A stretch of 64,000 nucleotides of DNA, from positions 268,001-332,000 of the forward strand of contig CAJJDP010000001.1 of the NCBI GenBank assembly GCA_905182995.1, given 5' to 3'. Below the pieces are notes generated by a model that worked only from the letters and a program-made list of their open reading frames with translations, made no database searches and was not told the origin of the DNA. Below are positions 24,123-36,947 of this stretch, piece after piece. A program made the translations under genes and the position numbers. The DNA is from Paramecium octaurelia (Eukaryota; Ciliophora; Oligohymenophorea; Peniculida; Parameciidae). Each line of letters starts with the position of its first letter. Within the stretch, counting starts at the first letter, position 1.

Positions 24123-25210
24123 AAATTATTTGTGGATATATAATTCAAATATTAAACTTGAATAACCTGACAGACAAATCTGAACTGGCTTTGCATAGCA
24201 TTCCATTGTAATACTTAATTTGCAAATATGATCAGTACGAACAGGGATCTCTGAAATCACTTTTCCTGGTTTAGGATTAATCAATTATAGGTCTCCTTAT
24301 TCGTCGCCCCCCCCCACAACTAGTTCATCTTTATTAAATTATAATGATTCCAATATTGTTCTTTCTAATTGCTAAGAATAATCATTTTAAATTTTACAAT
24401 AACATAAATAGGTTAAAGGTTAATATCCCAGATGTTCACATTGCGATAATCTCCACAAGAATAAATGTAAGAATCAATCAAGATAGAATTAACGCATCCA
24501 GAATTTTTCTTTTGTTTATTTTCAATTTTCATATGGCAGAGTGACCATTCTAGTAATTAACCCCCCTTCTCCCCTGAAACTATCAAATGCTTTTTGGTGG
24601 CTAAGTATATACACAATTTTAATCACAACTAGCTTCTAGTTTATCCATAAAAATACATTATAAACAAACTTTAATTATATCCTTGTGATAATGATTACAT
24701 TATAATTATTAATTTCTGTATCAGTGATGTTTAAATCTTTGAATGAATGCATTTAATTTTATTTAGAATCTATTTATTATAAATCTATCATTTCTTTGCA
24801 ATTATGAGAAATCTCTATCATTTCCCAAAAATATCCAATTGTTTTATAAATCTTTCTAAGGTTGATTGGAAAACATACCCTCAATAATCCCTTAAAAAGT
24901 TTCATTCTCTAAAAACGTAATCTCACAATCTTAATAGTCTCTCTATATTAGAATTAATATTATATTTTACAATCCTCAGCCTTTCTATCCTCCATTTCGT
25001 GTTTCCATCATTAAGTTTATTAAAGAAAAAACAATTTTAATATTATCTGAAAAATTGTGAAAAGGAATGACTAATGCCAAAACCATTGTTAATAAAAAGT
25101 ATACTATTTTAATATTTAATTTTATCATCCAAAAGTAGGTTCCAATTCATATTCTATAATGAATAATCTAGCTTATTTAGGTAAGTGAGACACTAAAATC
25201 TAAAGATCAT
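24123..25210 (-). pseudogene. WD40-like gene interrupted by an in-frame TGA
   Basis: From an ATG at 25210, introns of 28, 26 and 26 nt give one frame of 336 codons down to 24123. The second half reads as WD repeats: HLIVSGEKGGQLLEWSL, IYSCGDYRNVNIWDI and ELVVGGGDEQGDLQLINP. A TGA at 24721-24723 interrupts the frame, with no GT nearby to make an intron. Possible readings are a sequence error (TGG to TGA), a recently broken gene, or two genes. No stop separates its end from the RRM gene. Nine consecutive C at 24307-24315 encode the Gly run and keep the frame. Confidence 0.4.
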
Positions 25211-25465
25211 TACTTTCTTTCAAAAGATAATTATTCTATTAGGTAATTTTAAAGTGTAGATCTCAAATTTCAATTTCTAATACAGAAATTATGGGCTACA
25301 ATTAAATTAATTTTTTTAGTCTTAGATTATTTCCACATATTTATTTCTTATCTAAGATTCAATTAATATGTGCAAATACTTTGTAGAATTTGAATTAATA
25401 GAATAAATTTATATATTAATATGTAGTAATTTTATTATACTGAGAGAGGATTTGTTTAATTATCA

Positions 25466-26790
25466 TCATCGAATATCCAATCTGATAGCATCCAGTTTAG
25501 ATTGATTAACTAGATTTGAATTTTTATTTTTTGAAGGAAATAACTTCCAAAATCTAAGAGTTTCATCGCCACTTCCTGTTACTATATTTTCTCCATCTGG
25601 ACTTAATGATAGATATAGAACTCTAAAAGAATGACCATACAAAGTAGCAATTCTTTCGATCTTTGGCATTTTCCAAACAGCAACCTAATTAAGAGAATAA
25701 CTATTGATATTTATGATGTAGATATACCCATGTGAAGTAACTAATTCGTTGGTGTTGGTAGACCATTTCATATTACAGATTTAACTACCAGTGTCTACAC
25801 TGTTTTAGAGCAGCCCATTAGAAGTATTCCAGAATTTTAAACACTTATCTGTTGTTCCACCTCCACTACATAGAATATTAGGTTAATGAGGTGACCATGC
25901 CAGAGCCTTAACTGCTGCAATGTGATCCTTCAATACATACATTGATTAATTTGGCATTTTTATTGATTGTATCATAACATTATTATCATTGCCTCCTGAA
26001 GCCAAAAATTACTCATTTGGACTCCATTGCAATCCACAAACTTCTTGTTTATGACTTTGAAATGAGAATTCAAAATCATTATTAGTTCTTATATCTTAAA
26101 ACAATATACTCTTGTCTCTACTACCACTTGTTATATTGCATCCATTCCAATCTAAACAACCTACTCTCAAATTATGATTTTCATATGTTTTTAATATCTT
26201 AGCCTTGACAATATCATAAATTCTGACTGCACCAGTATCATCTCCTATTGCTATAATCTCACTTCTATCACACCATTTAATACAACTAACACAAACAGGA
26301 GCTTCAATTTCCAATAATTATGTTGTTTCATTTGTTATTGCATTCCAAGTATAGACTGAATTACCAAGTCCAACTCCTATCTAATTGCTCATGCTCCAAT
26401 CAACTAGTTGGTAATAGAAATCATCCTTCAATTTTGGAGCATCTAAAATCTTATAGGGTACCTTGGTTATCTTTCTAACAGGAGAAGGACATTCATTCTC
26501 AAAAATATAAGGTTTATATTTTGATGGCTGTCTTTGATAGACAAATAAACTTGATTAAGCTTTGTTTTCCATTAATTTTTGTTTCAATAAACTATTGTAT
26601 TTGGCTTAACTATTTTCAACTCTCAATTATTCATTAAGATCAAGTTCTTTTAATGATTCATTTTTCTAATCCTCCACCATGTGAATTTGATAATCACTTA
26701 AATTGACTTTCTCTGGAACTAATCTGACATACTAAGATACTCATACCTATCAAAATGCTTACCCTTTGAAGTCGATCGTTGTCTTAACAT
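25466..26790 (-). CDS. Cdh1/Fizzy-related activator of the anaphase-promoting complex
   Basis: 424 residues from three exons (introns 23 and 27 nt). The N-terminus has DRLVPEK, a C-box-like motif that docks on the APC/C, then RKITKVPYKILDAPKL before a seven-bladed WD40 propeller (HNLRVGCLDWN, SFQSHKQEVCGLQWSPNEQF, WKMPKIERIATLYGHSFRV, SPDGENIVTGSGDETLRFW). It ends in Ile-Arg, the IR tail used for APC/C binding. The tail and LDAIR-x-x-I-R ending match Cdh1 (FZR1) better than Cdc20. It targets mitotic proteins for ubiquitination. Confidence 0.93.
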
Positions 26791-27070
26791 TAATATATTA
26801 ACGGATATATTTTATATATTTTTAATTGGGGCTTTATTAAATTTATTCATAATCAATTCCACTGGGATTTGGATAAACTTCAATATTATTATTTCCCAGG
26901 GTATTATTTCTGAACTTTTAACTCTCCTTCATTTATGGTCCCTTTAATCGAGAGCTATCTAAATTATTTATTAATAAAAGTTTTATTAGAACTATCGAAA
27001 TTAAAAATAGATTCAGAAAATGCAAGATTAATCTGATTAGAAAAGGAGCACGAGAAAATCAATCATTCTA

Positions 27071-27568
27071 ATGTTTTCTTAAAGGCATAAACCAAGAAAC
27101 GCATCATTGGCAATTCAATAAGATAAATACATTAAAAAACAAGTTCAACTGAGCAAAAAGGAAAGCAAACCTCGATATTTGACACCGAAAAAATAAAATC
27201 AATCGTTCTAGGCTCGATTATTAGATCTCCCTATAATTTCTTCCAGTCCTAAAAATTAACTCTGTGTTACCTAAATCTTCACTTAAACCAATGAAAAAGA
27301 AAGAAATCCTTATTTCTACAATTGGGATTAAAAATTTGATTCTTTGTTGTGTGGAACCTTAAGAACATTCAATTTAACTAAAGAATAAAAACTATTCAAT
27401 AAATCATTTAGTTTTGAAGAATAACAGGAGATCATTAAGTCATTTAAACAAAAAGCACCTCCTCTGGTTGGAAAAAAACCAAAGATCAGATAACTGAAAA
27501 AGAAGGAATTTGACAAAGAATTTGTAATTGATGATATTTCATAATATTTTAATAAAATTCAAGATTGA
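27071..27568 (+). CDS. Small basic protein of unknown function
   Basis: 165 residues without introns, starting MFSQRHKPRNASL. Basic N-terminal half, then PYFYNWDQKFDSLLCGTLRTF and a lysine-rich end GKKPKIRQLKKKEFDKEF. No domain recognised. Its TGA (27566-27568) lies beyond the stop of the opposite-strand coiled-coil gene, so the two coding regions overlap tail to tail by 10 bp. The 280 bp upstream, shared with Cdh1 as a divergent promoter, shows no coding signal. Confidence 0.6.
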
Positions 27569-30474
27569 AAACGAGATCTAGTGATTTAGAATAGTTGACT
27601 AAATTACTTTGAATTCATCTTGGTATTTTTTATCAAAGTATTATTTTTGTCTCTTATCTTGAAATCCATTTTTCTTTTGGATTGTTTATCCCTTTAACTT
27701 TTAGTTGCTTAACTTACGCTAATACTACGAGATTGTGAGAGAGAACTTTTTTCAATTTTAAATTATTCAAAAGTACTGTCATGAAGACTATCATGAATTT
27801 AAAAATCCTATAATTTTCTAGACTATGGATCTGATTAATTTTCTCCTTAGGAATCTAATAAATTTACAGTTTTAAACAATTATTTCAATTTAAACTTTTA
27901 ATTTTCCTATTTTTGTTAGTATGTTTTATCTTTTATTTCAATTTAATTTTAGGAGTTTTTAATTTCATTTTACAACATAATTTAAGAATTAAAATATCCT
28001 TATAAGTCATCAGACGAAATTTGATTTATTTATAGCTTATTAGATCTAAAATCTTAAAAATCATTTGTTGAAGCGTAATCCTCTATTTATTCATTTTAGC
28101 CCTATGAAGATATTTTCAATCTACTTATTAGCTATTTTTAATTAAAGTTTTCTTCCTTTAACTTATTCAATTCGATATTCAAATCTTCATTACTATTTTA
28201 GATTTAAATTAAAGCGTCAGTTTTTAATTTCAGCTCTTTAGTTACTTCCTTTAGACCGAAAAAATAAACTAATTACTTGAACTTTACTATCTTTAATCTA
28301 TTGGAACTCTTATTATAATTTGACTTTAGCTTTTAGATTAAATTGATTTATTGCTTTAAATTGGCGTTTAGCTCTTCAATTTCTTTATTTAATTGTAAAT
28401 TTTATTTTTTTCACAAATTCCTTTACTCATCTATGTGCGTTTATGATTAATTTAATGTAATCGGTTTTTAATCAGTTCTATCAATTAAACTTAAAGAATC
28501 ATCAAGTGTTATTTTATGAACCATTTCCTTTTACATCTTTTTATAATAATTCAATGAGTCAGTATATTAATTTTTTAACAACAATATATCCTTATTAATT
28601 TAACTCTTGAATTCATTAAACTGTATTTCAAGTGTTTTATAATCTGATAAAAATTTAGCATGCTTAGCTCGAATAGAAGTGATTTCATTAAACAATTCAC
28701 TTATTTTATTTTTTTGATTGTTTATGGCATTATCAGAATGTTTTTATCTTTTAATTAAACAATGATTTTCCAGAACTAAATCATTATATAATGACTTAAC
28801 TTTTCTTATCTCTTCATATTAAGATTGGAATTGAGTTTAAAGCATTTAAAGTTCTTATTTTTCCTCAATTATCACCGAATTCTATGAATCTATTAATATT
28901 TGTAATTATTCTATTTGTTTTTAATAATATATTTCATCCTATTTTAATTTACTCTAAGACTCTTCTAAATCTTTAATAGTTTGCTCTTTTTCTTCTAATC
29001 CACTTTAAAGTTACTAAATTTCTGCTTAGTCCTAACTAATTATTTAATTCAAATGATATTTATTCGTTTTCATTTGCTATATAATTTAATTGAAAGCCAA
29101 AATTTCATCTTATTAGACTTAAATTCTTTATAGTCCAAATTAATGTTCTACTTAAGTTGTTCGAAATCTCTTAATTTTATCTTCGTATTCTTCAATCAAA
29201 TTACTAATATCTTATTACAACTACAAAATACTGCATTAGTAACCTTTCTCTAAAGATTCTAATTCATCTCCTACAATTTTTAAATGTTTATTTTCATCCT
29301 GCAACTTAGAAGTTACTTATTTTATTAACTAATTCTCATTTGCTAATTTCTTATTCAATTCCAATGTATCTCCATATATGATTTAAAGTCTCTAAAATTC
29401 TTATAATCTATAAATACTGAACATAAATACTTTTATATGTTTTCTTCCTTATATTTTGAAAATTGCATATTCAGTAAATTAAACTAAGATTCATAATCAA
29501 TATCAGGTTTTTAGTCAAGCACATAATTTTTTCTTAATTGAGAAATATTTAATTAAAGGGTTTAAATTTGTTTCTATTTTTCATCCAATAATCTTGCTTA
29601 ATGATCTATTGTTTAATTTAAATGGCTAATTTAATTATCTCTTATATCCATCTCAGCAATCATAGACTCTAAATGTTTTTTGGACATTATTAATTCATTG
29701 TTATTTTTATCATACAATATTCTCAATTCATTGAGTTCTCCAGATAATTGAGAATAGTTTTATGCTTATTCTCTGTATATGGATGCAATTTCAATAATTT
29801 TAGATTAGAACTGAATTTTTAAAGCTACTGCATCTTCAAATGCAGCATTAGATTATTGAAAATCCAATTCTACACTTTCTTTTTGTTATTTCAATAAATT
29901 ATACTAATTATTTAGATCTTTTAATAGATTTTATAATTGATTTATTTAATCCTAGGCCTAAATTTCTATAGACATAAATTTCTATTCTCTTTGTATCAAC
30001 CTTTCATTGAGTTCCTCTATTTTTTGTTAACTTTCTTTATATATTTCATTAATAGTGAATTGAAAATCCCCTTTTGCAACATGTTCCAAAAGTATACCAA
30101 ATACTTACCAAATCATCGCAGTTAATTCATTATTTTTAATAATGTCTCCAATCATTTCATAGAATCCTACTGTATAAACAAACATGCTTCTATAAAGTCT
30201 GTTGACATCATCATCCTTAATTCCGGCGTTCTACAGTGAAAATGATAATAAAATTAACTACCTTTAGAGAATTTCTATCAACTCCTAATTTTCTCAAACT
30301 GTTCTATTTGTCATTACTACAAGCTATTTTTAATATCTCATTTATCCATTTTTCAATTTCGTTTCTATCAATTATGGATTTGTGAATAAATGTATTTTAT
30401 AATTATCTGGATGGCAAATCTTAATCAATTTCAATTTTAAAGCCCTAACTAGCTATCCTTAAACTATTATTCAT
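27559..30474 (-). CDS. Long coiled-coil protein
   Basis: About 930-960 residues. The first ~140 residues are a helical globular domain (EKWINEILKIACSNDKQNSL...VNRLYRSMFVYTVGFYEMIG), and the remainder is almost unbroken coiled coil with dense glutamine, ending in a serine-rich, basic tail and TGA at 27559-27561. A 31-nt intron follows codon ~80; other introns exist but were not all placed. The head domain resembles short dimerisation heads of centrosomal or basal-body coiled-coil proteins, without a specific match. Confidence 0.65.
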
Positions 30475-30730
30475 TAATTTAATTTAAAATTCAAAACATT
30501 CTTCTATTAGAATGAAAAAACTACGAATTTAAAAATAAATGCTTTGTTAATCTAAAAATGTATTTAATGATTTAGATTTATGGTAAAGATCAAATATTAA
30601 CTTCCAACATCTGATTATAAATTATAGAGTTCATAATTTTACAAATAGACCTTAAAATTAAAAATTACGGCTGATTTAGCATATAGTATTGCGATTAATA
30701 AATTTTTATATATTATTTTAATTAATAATA

Positions 30731-32061
30731 ATGCGTGTTTTCGTAATTGGAGTTGGAATGACGAAATTTATCAAACCTGGAAAGGATGATAATCCAGATT
30801 ATCCAATCATGGCAGCTTAGGCAACAAGAAGGGCTCTTCATGATTCAGGACTCACCTTCAAAGATGTTAAAATGGCTGCTGTAGGATATGTTTATGGAGA
30901 TTCAACCTGTGGATAGAGAGCTGTCTATGAAGTAGGTATGACTGGTATACCAATATACAATGTAAATAACAATTGCTCAACTGGTTCCTCAGCCTTGCAT
31001 TTAGCCCAATAGTTTATTACAGGAGGACTTTACGATTGCGCTCTTGCTTTAGGCTTTGAAAAGATGGAGAAAGGTAACTTGATTACTGATGATAGGTTCT
31101 TTAACTTTGAAATTCCCAGATAGAACATAACCTGTCGATAAATTAATAAACTATTCAGATGAATGGTCGACAGAGAAAAGCAAAGGTCCATGGGCACCAA
31201 AAATATTTGGAAATGCAGGAGTAGAGCATATGTAGAAATTCGGAACTAAGCCTGAGCATTTTGCCAAGATTGCTTTTAAGAATCATTTACATTCAACAAG
31301 GAATCCATACAGTCAATTTAGAGACAAGTATACTCTAGAAGAAATTATTAAATCACCAAAAATTCATGGACCTTTGACCAAACTTTAATGTTGTCCTACA
31401 TCTGATGGTGCAGCTGCAGCTATCCTTTGCAATGAAAAATTTTTGTTAGAACATAATTTACAAGATTAAGCTGTAGAAATTGTAGGCTGTGCCTTAACTA
31501 CTGATAATGAATCCACATTTGCCTAAAAGTCATTGATGAATTTGGCAGGATATGATATGAGTAGAAGAGCAGCTGAGCAAGTGTATAAGAAGACAGGAGT
31601 AGATCCAAAATAAATAGGCGCTGTTGAATTACACGATTGCTTTTCTGCAAATGAACTAATCACCTATGAAGCTCTGGGATTGTGTGATGTTGGAAAAGCA
31701 GGAGAATTTATTGACAAAGGAGACAACACATATGGAGGTAGAGTAGTAGTTAATGTAAAACTTCATTCTAAATCTATAGCCTTCAGGCGGTTTAATTTCA
31801 AAGGGTCATCCTTTGGGAGCAACAGGATTAGCCTAATGTGCAGAATTATGTTGGTAACTAAGAGGAATGGCTGAAGATAGATAGATAAAGAATCTTAATT
31901 ATGCACTTTAGCATAATATTGGTTTGGGAGGAGCCTGTGTAGTGATATTGTATAAGAAATTCAATCAGAAAAATGGAAAAGTTAGGGCAGATTAATCAGC
32001 TAATCCAGATATATTAGAAAAGATCGAGGCTTAAAAATAATAAGAAAGACCAAGATTATGA
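30731..32061 (+). CDS. SCP-x-type thiolase (sterol carrier protein x thiolase domain)
   Basis: 425 residues from three exons (introns 28 and 25 nt; frame closes). Thiolase motifs in order: [30 protein letters not shown] (nucleophilic cysteine), [46 protein letters not shown] then [17 protein letters not shown]. These match the thiolase half of SCPx, which cleaves branched 3-ketoacyl-CoA in peroxisomal beta-oxidation. The SCP2 lipid-binding domain is missing; the gene stops after the thiolase with a Q-rich tail. It ends Pro-Arg-Leu, only loosely like a peroxisomal PTS1 signal. Confidence 0.93.
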
Positions 32062-32161
32062 AATATATATATTAAAAATAATAGAATGGAAGATTATATT
32101 ATAATAATAATTTATTATAAAATTACATTCTGACAATATTTGTTAAGTTATACTGAGGATA

Positions 32162-32737
32162 ACCAAACATGCTGAGAAGAAGCAAGATTTCATTCATTAT
32201 TACAAGATTCAGTATGATAAGACGGTTGCATTTAGATATTTGAATTCTGTTTTGTTGATTTACTTTAATCAAAATCTTTAGCTAGTATGGATTATTTTTA
32301 AATATTGCAATATCATCAATACAGAAACAGAATTTTCTGATATATCCAAATACAAAGAAACCAATCTCAAACTTTAGTAATACAGTGATTTTAGCCATAA
32401 TAGTAAAAACTCAAATAGTCTATAAAATGAATAAATAATAGCTAAATTCAAATTAAATAAATTTTTCATTGATTTTAAAATGAAATCAAACGAAAATATA
32501 AATATAATTCGAGTATTAACTTAATAATTTAACCAATCAATTATTATTAATTTATTTAAAAATGCATTTGAGTTTTATAAATATTATCCAAAAATAAACA
32601 TATTGAATATAATTATAGATCTATAATATGAGTTTGATATAACGAAATTATTTGAATATTATTCAATTAAAAGACTCATTTTTAAGAATGATGGATTTAA
32701 CTTGTTTATTTAAATAAACTAGTTATTATTTAAATGA
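32162..32737 (+). CDS. Probable gene, unknown function, start unresolved
   Basis: An open frame of over 190 codons ends at TGA 32735-32737 and has protein-like composition (EKKQDFIHYYKIQYDKTVAF, then FNQSIIINLFKNAFEFYKYY). It is rich in I, N, K and Y with no domain recognised. No in-frame ATG lies near the 5' end, and no intron was found that supplies one, so a short first exon may be missed. The stop is 68 bp from the convergent membrane-protein gene. Confidence 0.4.
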
Positions 32738-32805
32738 GTGCTTTCTAAGGTATCCTTTGTTATGTATCATCCTATAGGTTTTAAAGATGAATTTATTTCA
32801 AAAAA

Positions 32806-34289
32806 TCACTTTACTCTCTAAAATAGAATTTTTGCTTGTATTAAATTTTCTCGATGTTTTTACATTAGTCACTTTTTAATAACTAGCTTTTTTCTATGAT
32901 ATCTCCAAAATTAATAATTTTGATTTGCAATTCATTAAATAGTCCTTTACTACTTTTTGCCTTATTTGCTATTTTGAAGATCTCTTTATCAAGGTTATTG
33001 CCCATCTTTTTAATATATAATTTAGCTAATAACATTACCTTGAGGATGGGCAGAAACATTAGTATTACAATTATCATTGAGACAAAAATAATTGCTAAGA
33101 AACTTAAAATCTAAGTATTAAAGCTACTTTTTAGTTACTCATATATATTTTGTTCCATAATTAAAAATTATTTCTACAAATTAGCCTCAAAGCTTGAATT
33201 AGTAAACCTAAATATGTATAGTAATGTTTACATCATTAAAGTAAAATTGCCAGGAATTATCTTGGCAACTATTTTAATGGGCTCTTTATAGATTGAATTG
33301 TATCTGCATAGAATCTGAGTTTGTTCCAGGTAGCAATTCGAAATAACTTTATCTCCTTTGGCTAAATGTTAAATTTAGTTCCAATCTGTCTAATTAAAGC
33401 CAGTTTTATTTTCCTCATATATGAAGTTGAGTTCCAACACTGAAAGATTGAGATCCACATTACGATAAACGATTTCTCCATATTAATTAAGCAAATAAGT
33501 GTTTGCTTTAATAGATTTCATATTCCAGTCTTCTACATCCATATCTGTGCCAGCAATTGCATCTAAATTATTATTTATTTTATTTTCCAAGGAGTAAGAT
33601 ATAGTCTATTTATAGATTTTTGCTGTTCCTGAAAAGTAGAGCAAGGAAAAGAAATACTTCGAATAAGGATCCTTTTCCCTCATTTCTTAATGATTTGTGT
33701 ACCAATTGACTTTTGCAGGTTAATATGACCAATTAAAAATTACTTAGGGGTACATGTACCCAAACTAAATATTACCTGTAGCTAGAAAAAAAATTCTGTT
33801 CTTTTATAAAGTATTGAAAGAAAAAATGAATTCAGTGAGGATCCTTTCCAATTTTTCTAGATCTTGGTATTAAACTTTGTCAGGAACGTTGTTGCCCCCT
33901 TCACAAAAAAAGCAAGTATGACAAGGTTCTGGGATCTTGAACAAAAAATTTATTTAATCAATTGTTTCGCATGGAAGAGAATTTTTAAAATTTGATGATA
34001 TAGAAAATTTGTCGAGTTATTAGTAAAAAGTAGATATACTAGTTAAAAGTTATATTCCTTGGCTCAATAATAATAAAGTAATACTTGATTGTTATTTTGA
34101 GACTATGTAATAATGTAGTTAAGGTAATAAAAGCATAAGAGACTTTCTATCCTGCTTGTGGAGTACAATCTTTGAGGAGTCTTCATATATTCCTATCATG
34201 ATGTTATTTTGAACTATATAACAACATCCAATAAAGATAAAACTAACAAGCAGCACAATTATTTTGATTAAAAAAATCTAATTTCTCAT
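32806..34289 (-). CDS. Two-TM membrane protein with large ectodomain
   Basis: 484 residues with one 29-nt intron near the 3' end that supplies the stop. Membrane helix 1 is close to the start (MRNQIFLIKIIVLLVSFIFI), followed by ~350 residues containing a cysteine cluster PCHTCFFCEGGNN, then helix 2 (LSFLAIIFVSMIIVILMFLP) and a short cytoplasmic tail. This N-TM / ectodomain / C-TM layout resembles sensory (Cache-like) ectodomains of ciliate receptors, but here no HAMP, cyclase or kinase domain follows. Function unknown. Confidence 0.6.
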
Positions 34290-34579
34290 TCTTAGTTATT
34301 AAAACTTTCGTTTTAAGGCAATCCATAATGACATGACAGAATCTTAAAATTTTTAATAATATTTTATTATTTAATTGATTACCTAATTGGTAATAAAATT
34401 CATCAGATAAAATAGAATATATACTTACTACATTGCAAAATATATTTGTAAATTATAATTCGTTGATTTAAAGTATCACAAATTAATGCGATTGATAAAT
34501 TTTAAGAAATTGAACAAATTGATCCTCATCAATTCCAATTTAATATTCTAATTTAAATTAATCATTTATTTTTTATATT

Positions 34580-36153
34580 ATGAGTGATAAATCAAAATCT
34601 CCACCTGCACTTACCAAAAAAACAACCAAACCAATTATCAAGATCTAAGTTTCAAATGAAAAAATATAGACCAAAAATTATCAGCCTTCAAGATTTGTAG
34701 TTGCTGAAAGATTATAACCTATTACGTATAATAATCTAATTTCTTAAGTTACAAGACTCAAGAAGTATTGAGTGAGTTTCAAACTAAGATTGAAAGCACA
34801 ATATTGAATCCAAACCTATTAAAAAGTGTTCAGCCTAGTTAATAGAGAGTCATTCAGGTAATAATTATATGCGATGTTATTTCTAGCCCAAAGAATATAA
34901 AAAGAAACCTCTACGGAGATAGGAAAATGAAATGCAAATGTATAAAGACATATTTGTATAACCAAAAGCAGATGCATTATAAGAGTTAAAAGAAAAAGAG
35001 AAGGACTTCGAAGCTCTCTTTCACAAAGGTCAAGCCAAATAATATGACAAAATACTAAACATAAAAGAGGAGGAAGAGAAGCAAACCAAGACTTTATTAG
35101 GGTCTTTACTCAATGAACAAATCATGAAATCAACTGCTCCGATGGACAATATAGATTTAAAAAAAGAAATCGACAAAGTGGCATAGATGGATTTAGCAGT
35201 TCAACCTGAAACGAACTTTTAATTTTTTGATCAACAAATTTCTGTATAACCTCCAGATCTTCCCAATGCCAGTATTGCTTCCCCCTTAACTCCTGGAAAT
35301 GGCTATGCTCCTTCTATTCCTTACACCCATAATGTCAAGGAAAATAATAGAACTAGCATCAAGGATTTGTTAGTGAGGGCCAAAGCAGGCATGTAGGCTG
35401 GAGACATACAGAAGGAAGCTCATTTATCCTTTTATTTGGGAATGGTTTATGAAAGCAGCAAAAATCATAATGAAGCTGTCAGATTTTACAAAAAGTTTGT
35501 GGCTTGTGCTAAATTGATGGAGGATAAGATAGGAATGGCTTTGGGAACTAATAGAGTAGCATTCAACTATTACAATACTGGAAATTACACTAAGTCAATT
35601 GAGTTCCATAAACAAAACCTCTAATATTCAGATTAAGAGAATATGTTCACTGGTTTTTATAATATGGGGTTAGCTTAAAGAAGGTTAAGAAATTATGAGG
35701 ATTCAGTGGAATATTTTGAATAAGCCTTGGAATGGGCTCAGAAAAGAGATGAAGCAGAATCCTAATGCATATCCTTTGGATAATTAGGAATTGTTTATTT
35801 GGAAATTAAATAGTATCAATTGGCTTATGAGAATTTTCAAGTATTTATTATAAATTTAATATGACAGAATTGTTATGAATTAGCCAGAAGATTAAAAAAT
35901 CATAAATTGCAATTGGAGTGTCTCTTAAATTTAATTAAAATATCTGGATATTTACAAACTCCAGCTGAAATATAGACAGATATTTTACGAAATGCAATCT
36001 AAGTATACTTGTATCAATTATTTATAATAGTGTGCCAATCATTTAAGTGAAAAATCCATAGCTACTTTATGTTTGTGTAATTTAGGCGTTCTTGAATCAA
36101 AGCCTCTACAACCTATTGAAGAATATGATGATTTAGAATATGAATAATTTTGA
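34580..36153 (+). CDS. TPR protein resembling TTC29 (axonemal)
   Basis: 480 residues from six exons (introns 23, 24, 29, 27, 28 nt; frame closes). After a charged N-terminal region, TPR repeats follow: HLSFYLGMVYESSKNHNEAV, MALGTNRVAFNYYNTGNYTK, GFYNMGLAQRRLRNYEDSVE and SFGQLGIVYLEIKQYQLAYE. The order and position of the TPRs, in the second half of a ~480-residue protein, are like TTC29, an axoneme-associated protein required for flagellar beating in animals. The TTC29 assignment is by resemblance of layout. Ends in an acidic tail. Confidence 0.65.
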
Positions 36154-36184
36154 TGGATTATATTATTTATTTTATTAATAATAA

Positions 36185-36897
36185 ATGAATTAAACTTTTG
36201 ATAAAATTTCTGCTGAAGATTGGCATCACAATTAAAACAATATTACAATACCCAAGGCGAAAATGAACGAGTTTGTACTCAACTTTTTCATAGTTGAAGG
36301 CTACCGAGATGCGGCGATTGAATTCTCTAAAGAGGCTGGAATTTAATGTAATATTTAAATATTTTATTGTAAAGTGTCAAACAAAGAACTTGATAAGATG
36401 ATTGAAAGAATTGAAATTAAGAAAAATATATTGAATGGTGAAATTGATTCTGCTTTATAAAAAGTGTCGATGAGCAACAATAAATAAATTCTGTTTAAGT
36501 TGAAAATGCAAAAGTTGATAGAACTTATTAAAGTTAATGAATTGGATCAGGCAGTTTCATATGCCCAAAATTAAATCATTGGCTTCTTAAAAGATTAAGT
36601 ATAATTTCCGATTTAATTAAGCCTCATCTTATTGATGAAATTGAAAAGGCTATGTCTTTATTGGCTTATAAAGATCTTAGTAAATGTCCTTTAAATCATC
36701 TTACCCAAAATTCCCAAAGAATTAAGGTAGCAAGTGAAGTCAATTAATAATTGTTTTAAGATTCTTAAGGAAATGAGCAAGCTAAAATAACAATACTAAT
36801 GAAAATATTATAATGGGCATAAGAAATATTGAATTCTAAACTTTAATATCCTCACCTAATAGAAATATCAAAGGGGCAATTCTCAAAAGAACAATGA
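36185..36897 (+). CDS. GID8/TWA1-like subunit of the CTLH (GID) ubiquitin ligase
   Basis: 220 residues from three exons (introns 27 and 23 nt). LisH: MNEFVLNFFIVEGYRDAAIE followed by FSKEAGIQ. CTLH: IERIEIKKNILNGEIDSALQ and LKMQKLIELIKVNELDQAVS. CRA: ISLLAYKD-type segment and ILQWAQEILNSKLQYPHLIE. This LisH-CTLH-CRA order in ~220 residues is diagnostic of GID8, the scaffold that links RanBP9/GID1 to the RING subunits. It starts 31 bp after the TTC29-like stop on the same strand. Confidence 0.93.
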
Positions 36898-36947
36898 CTC
36901 AATATAAAGAAATATAATGTTTATATTTATTAATATCTTTCTATTTC

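Noticed and set aside
24301-24320. Run of nine C as a possible telomere-addition or G-quadruplex site
   Set aside because: It encodes glycine codons in a WD-repeat frame on the minus strand, and no G4T2/G3T3 telomere repeats were seen.
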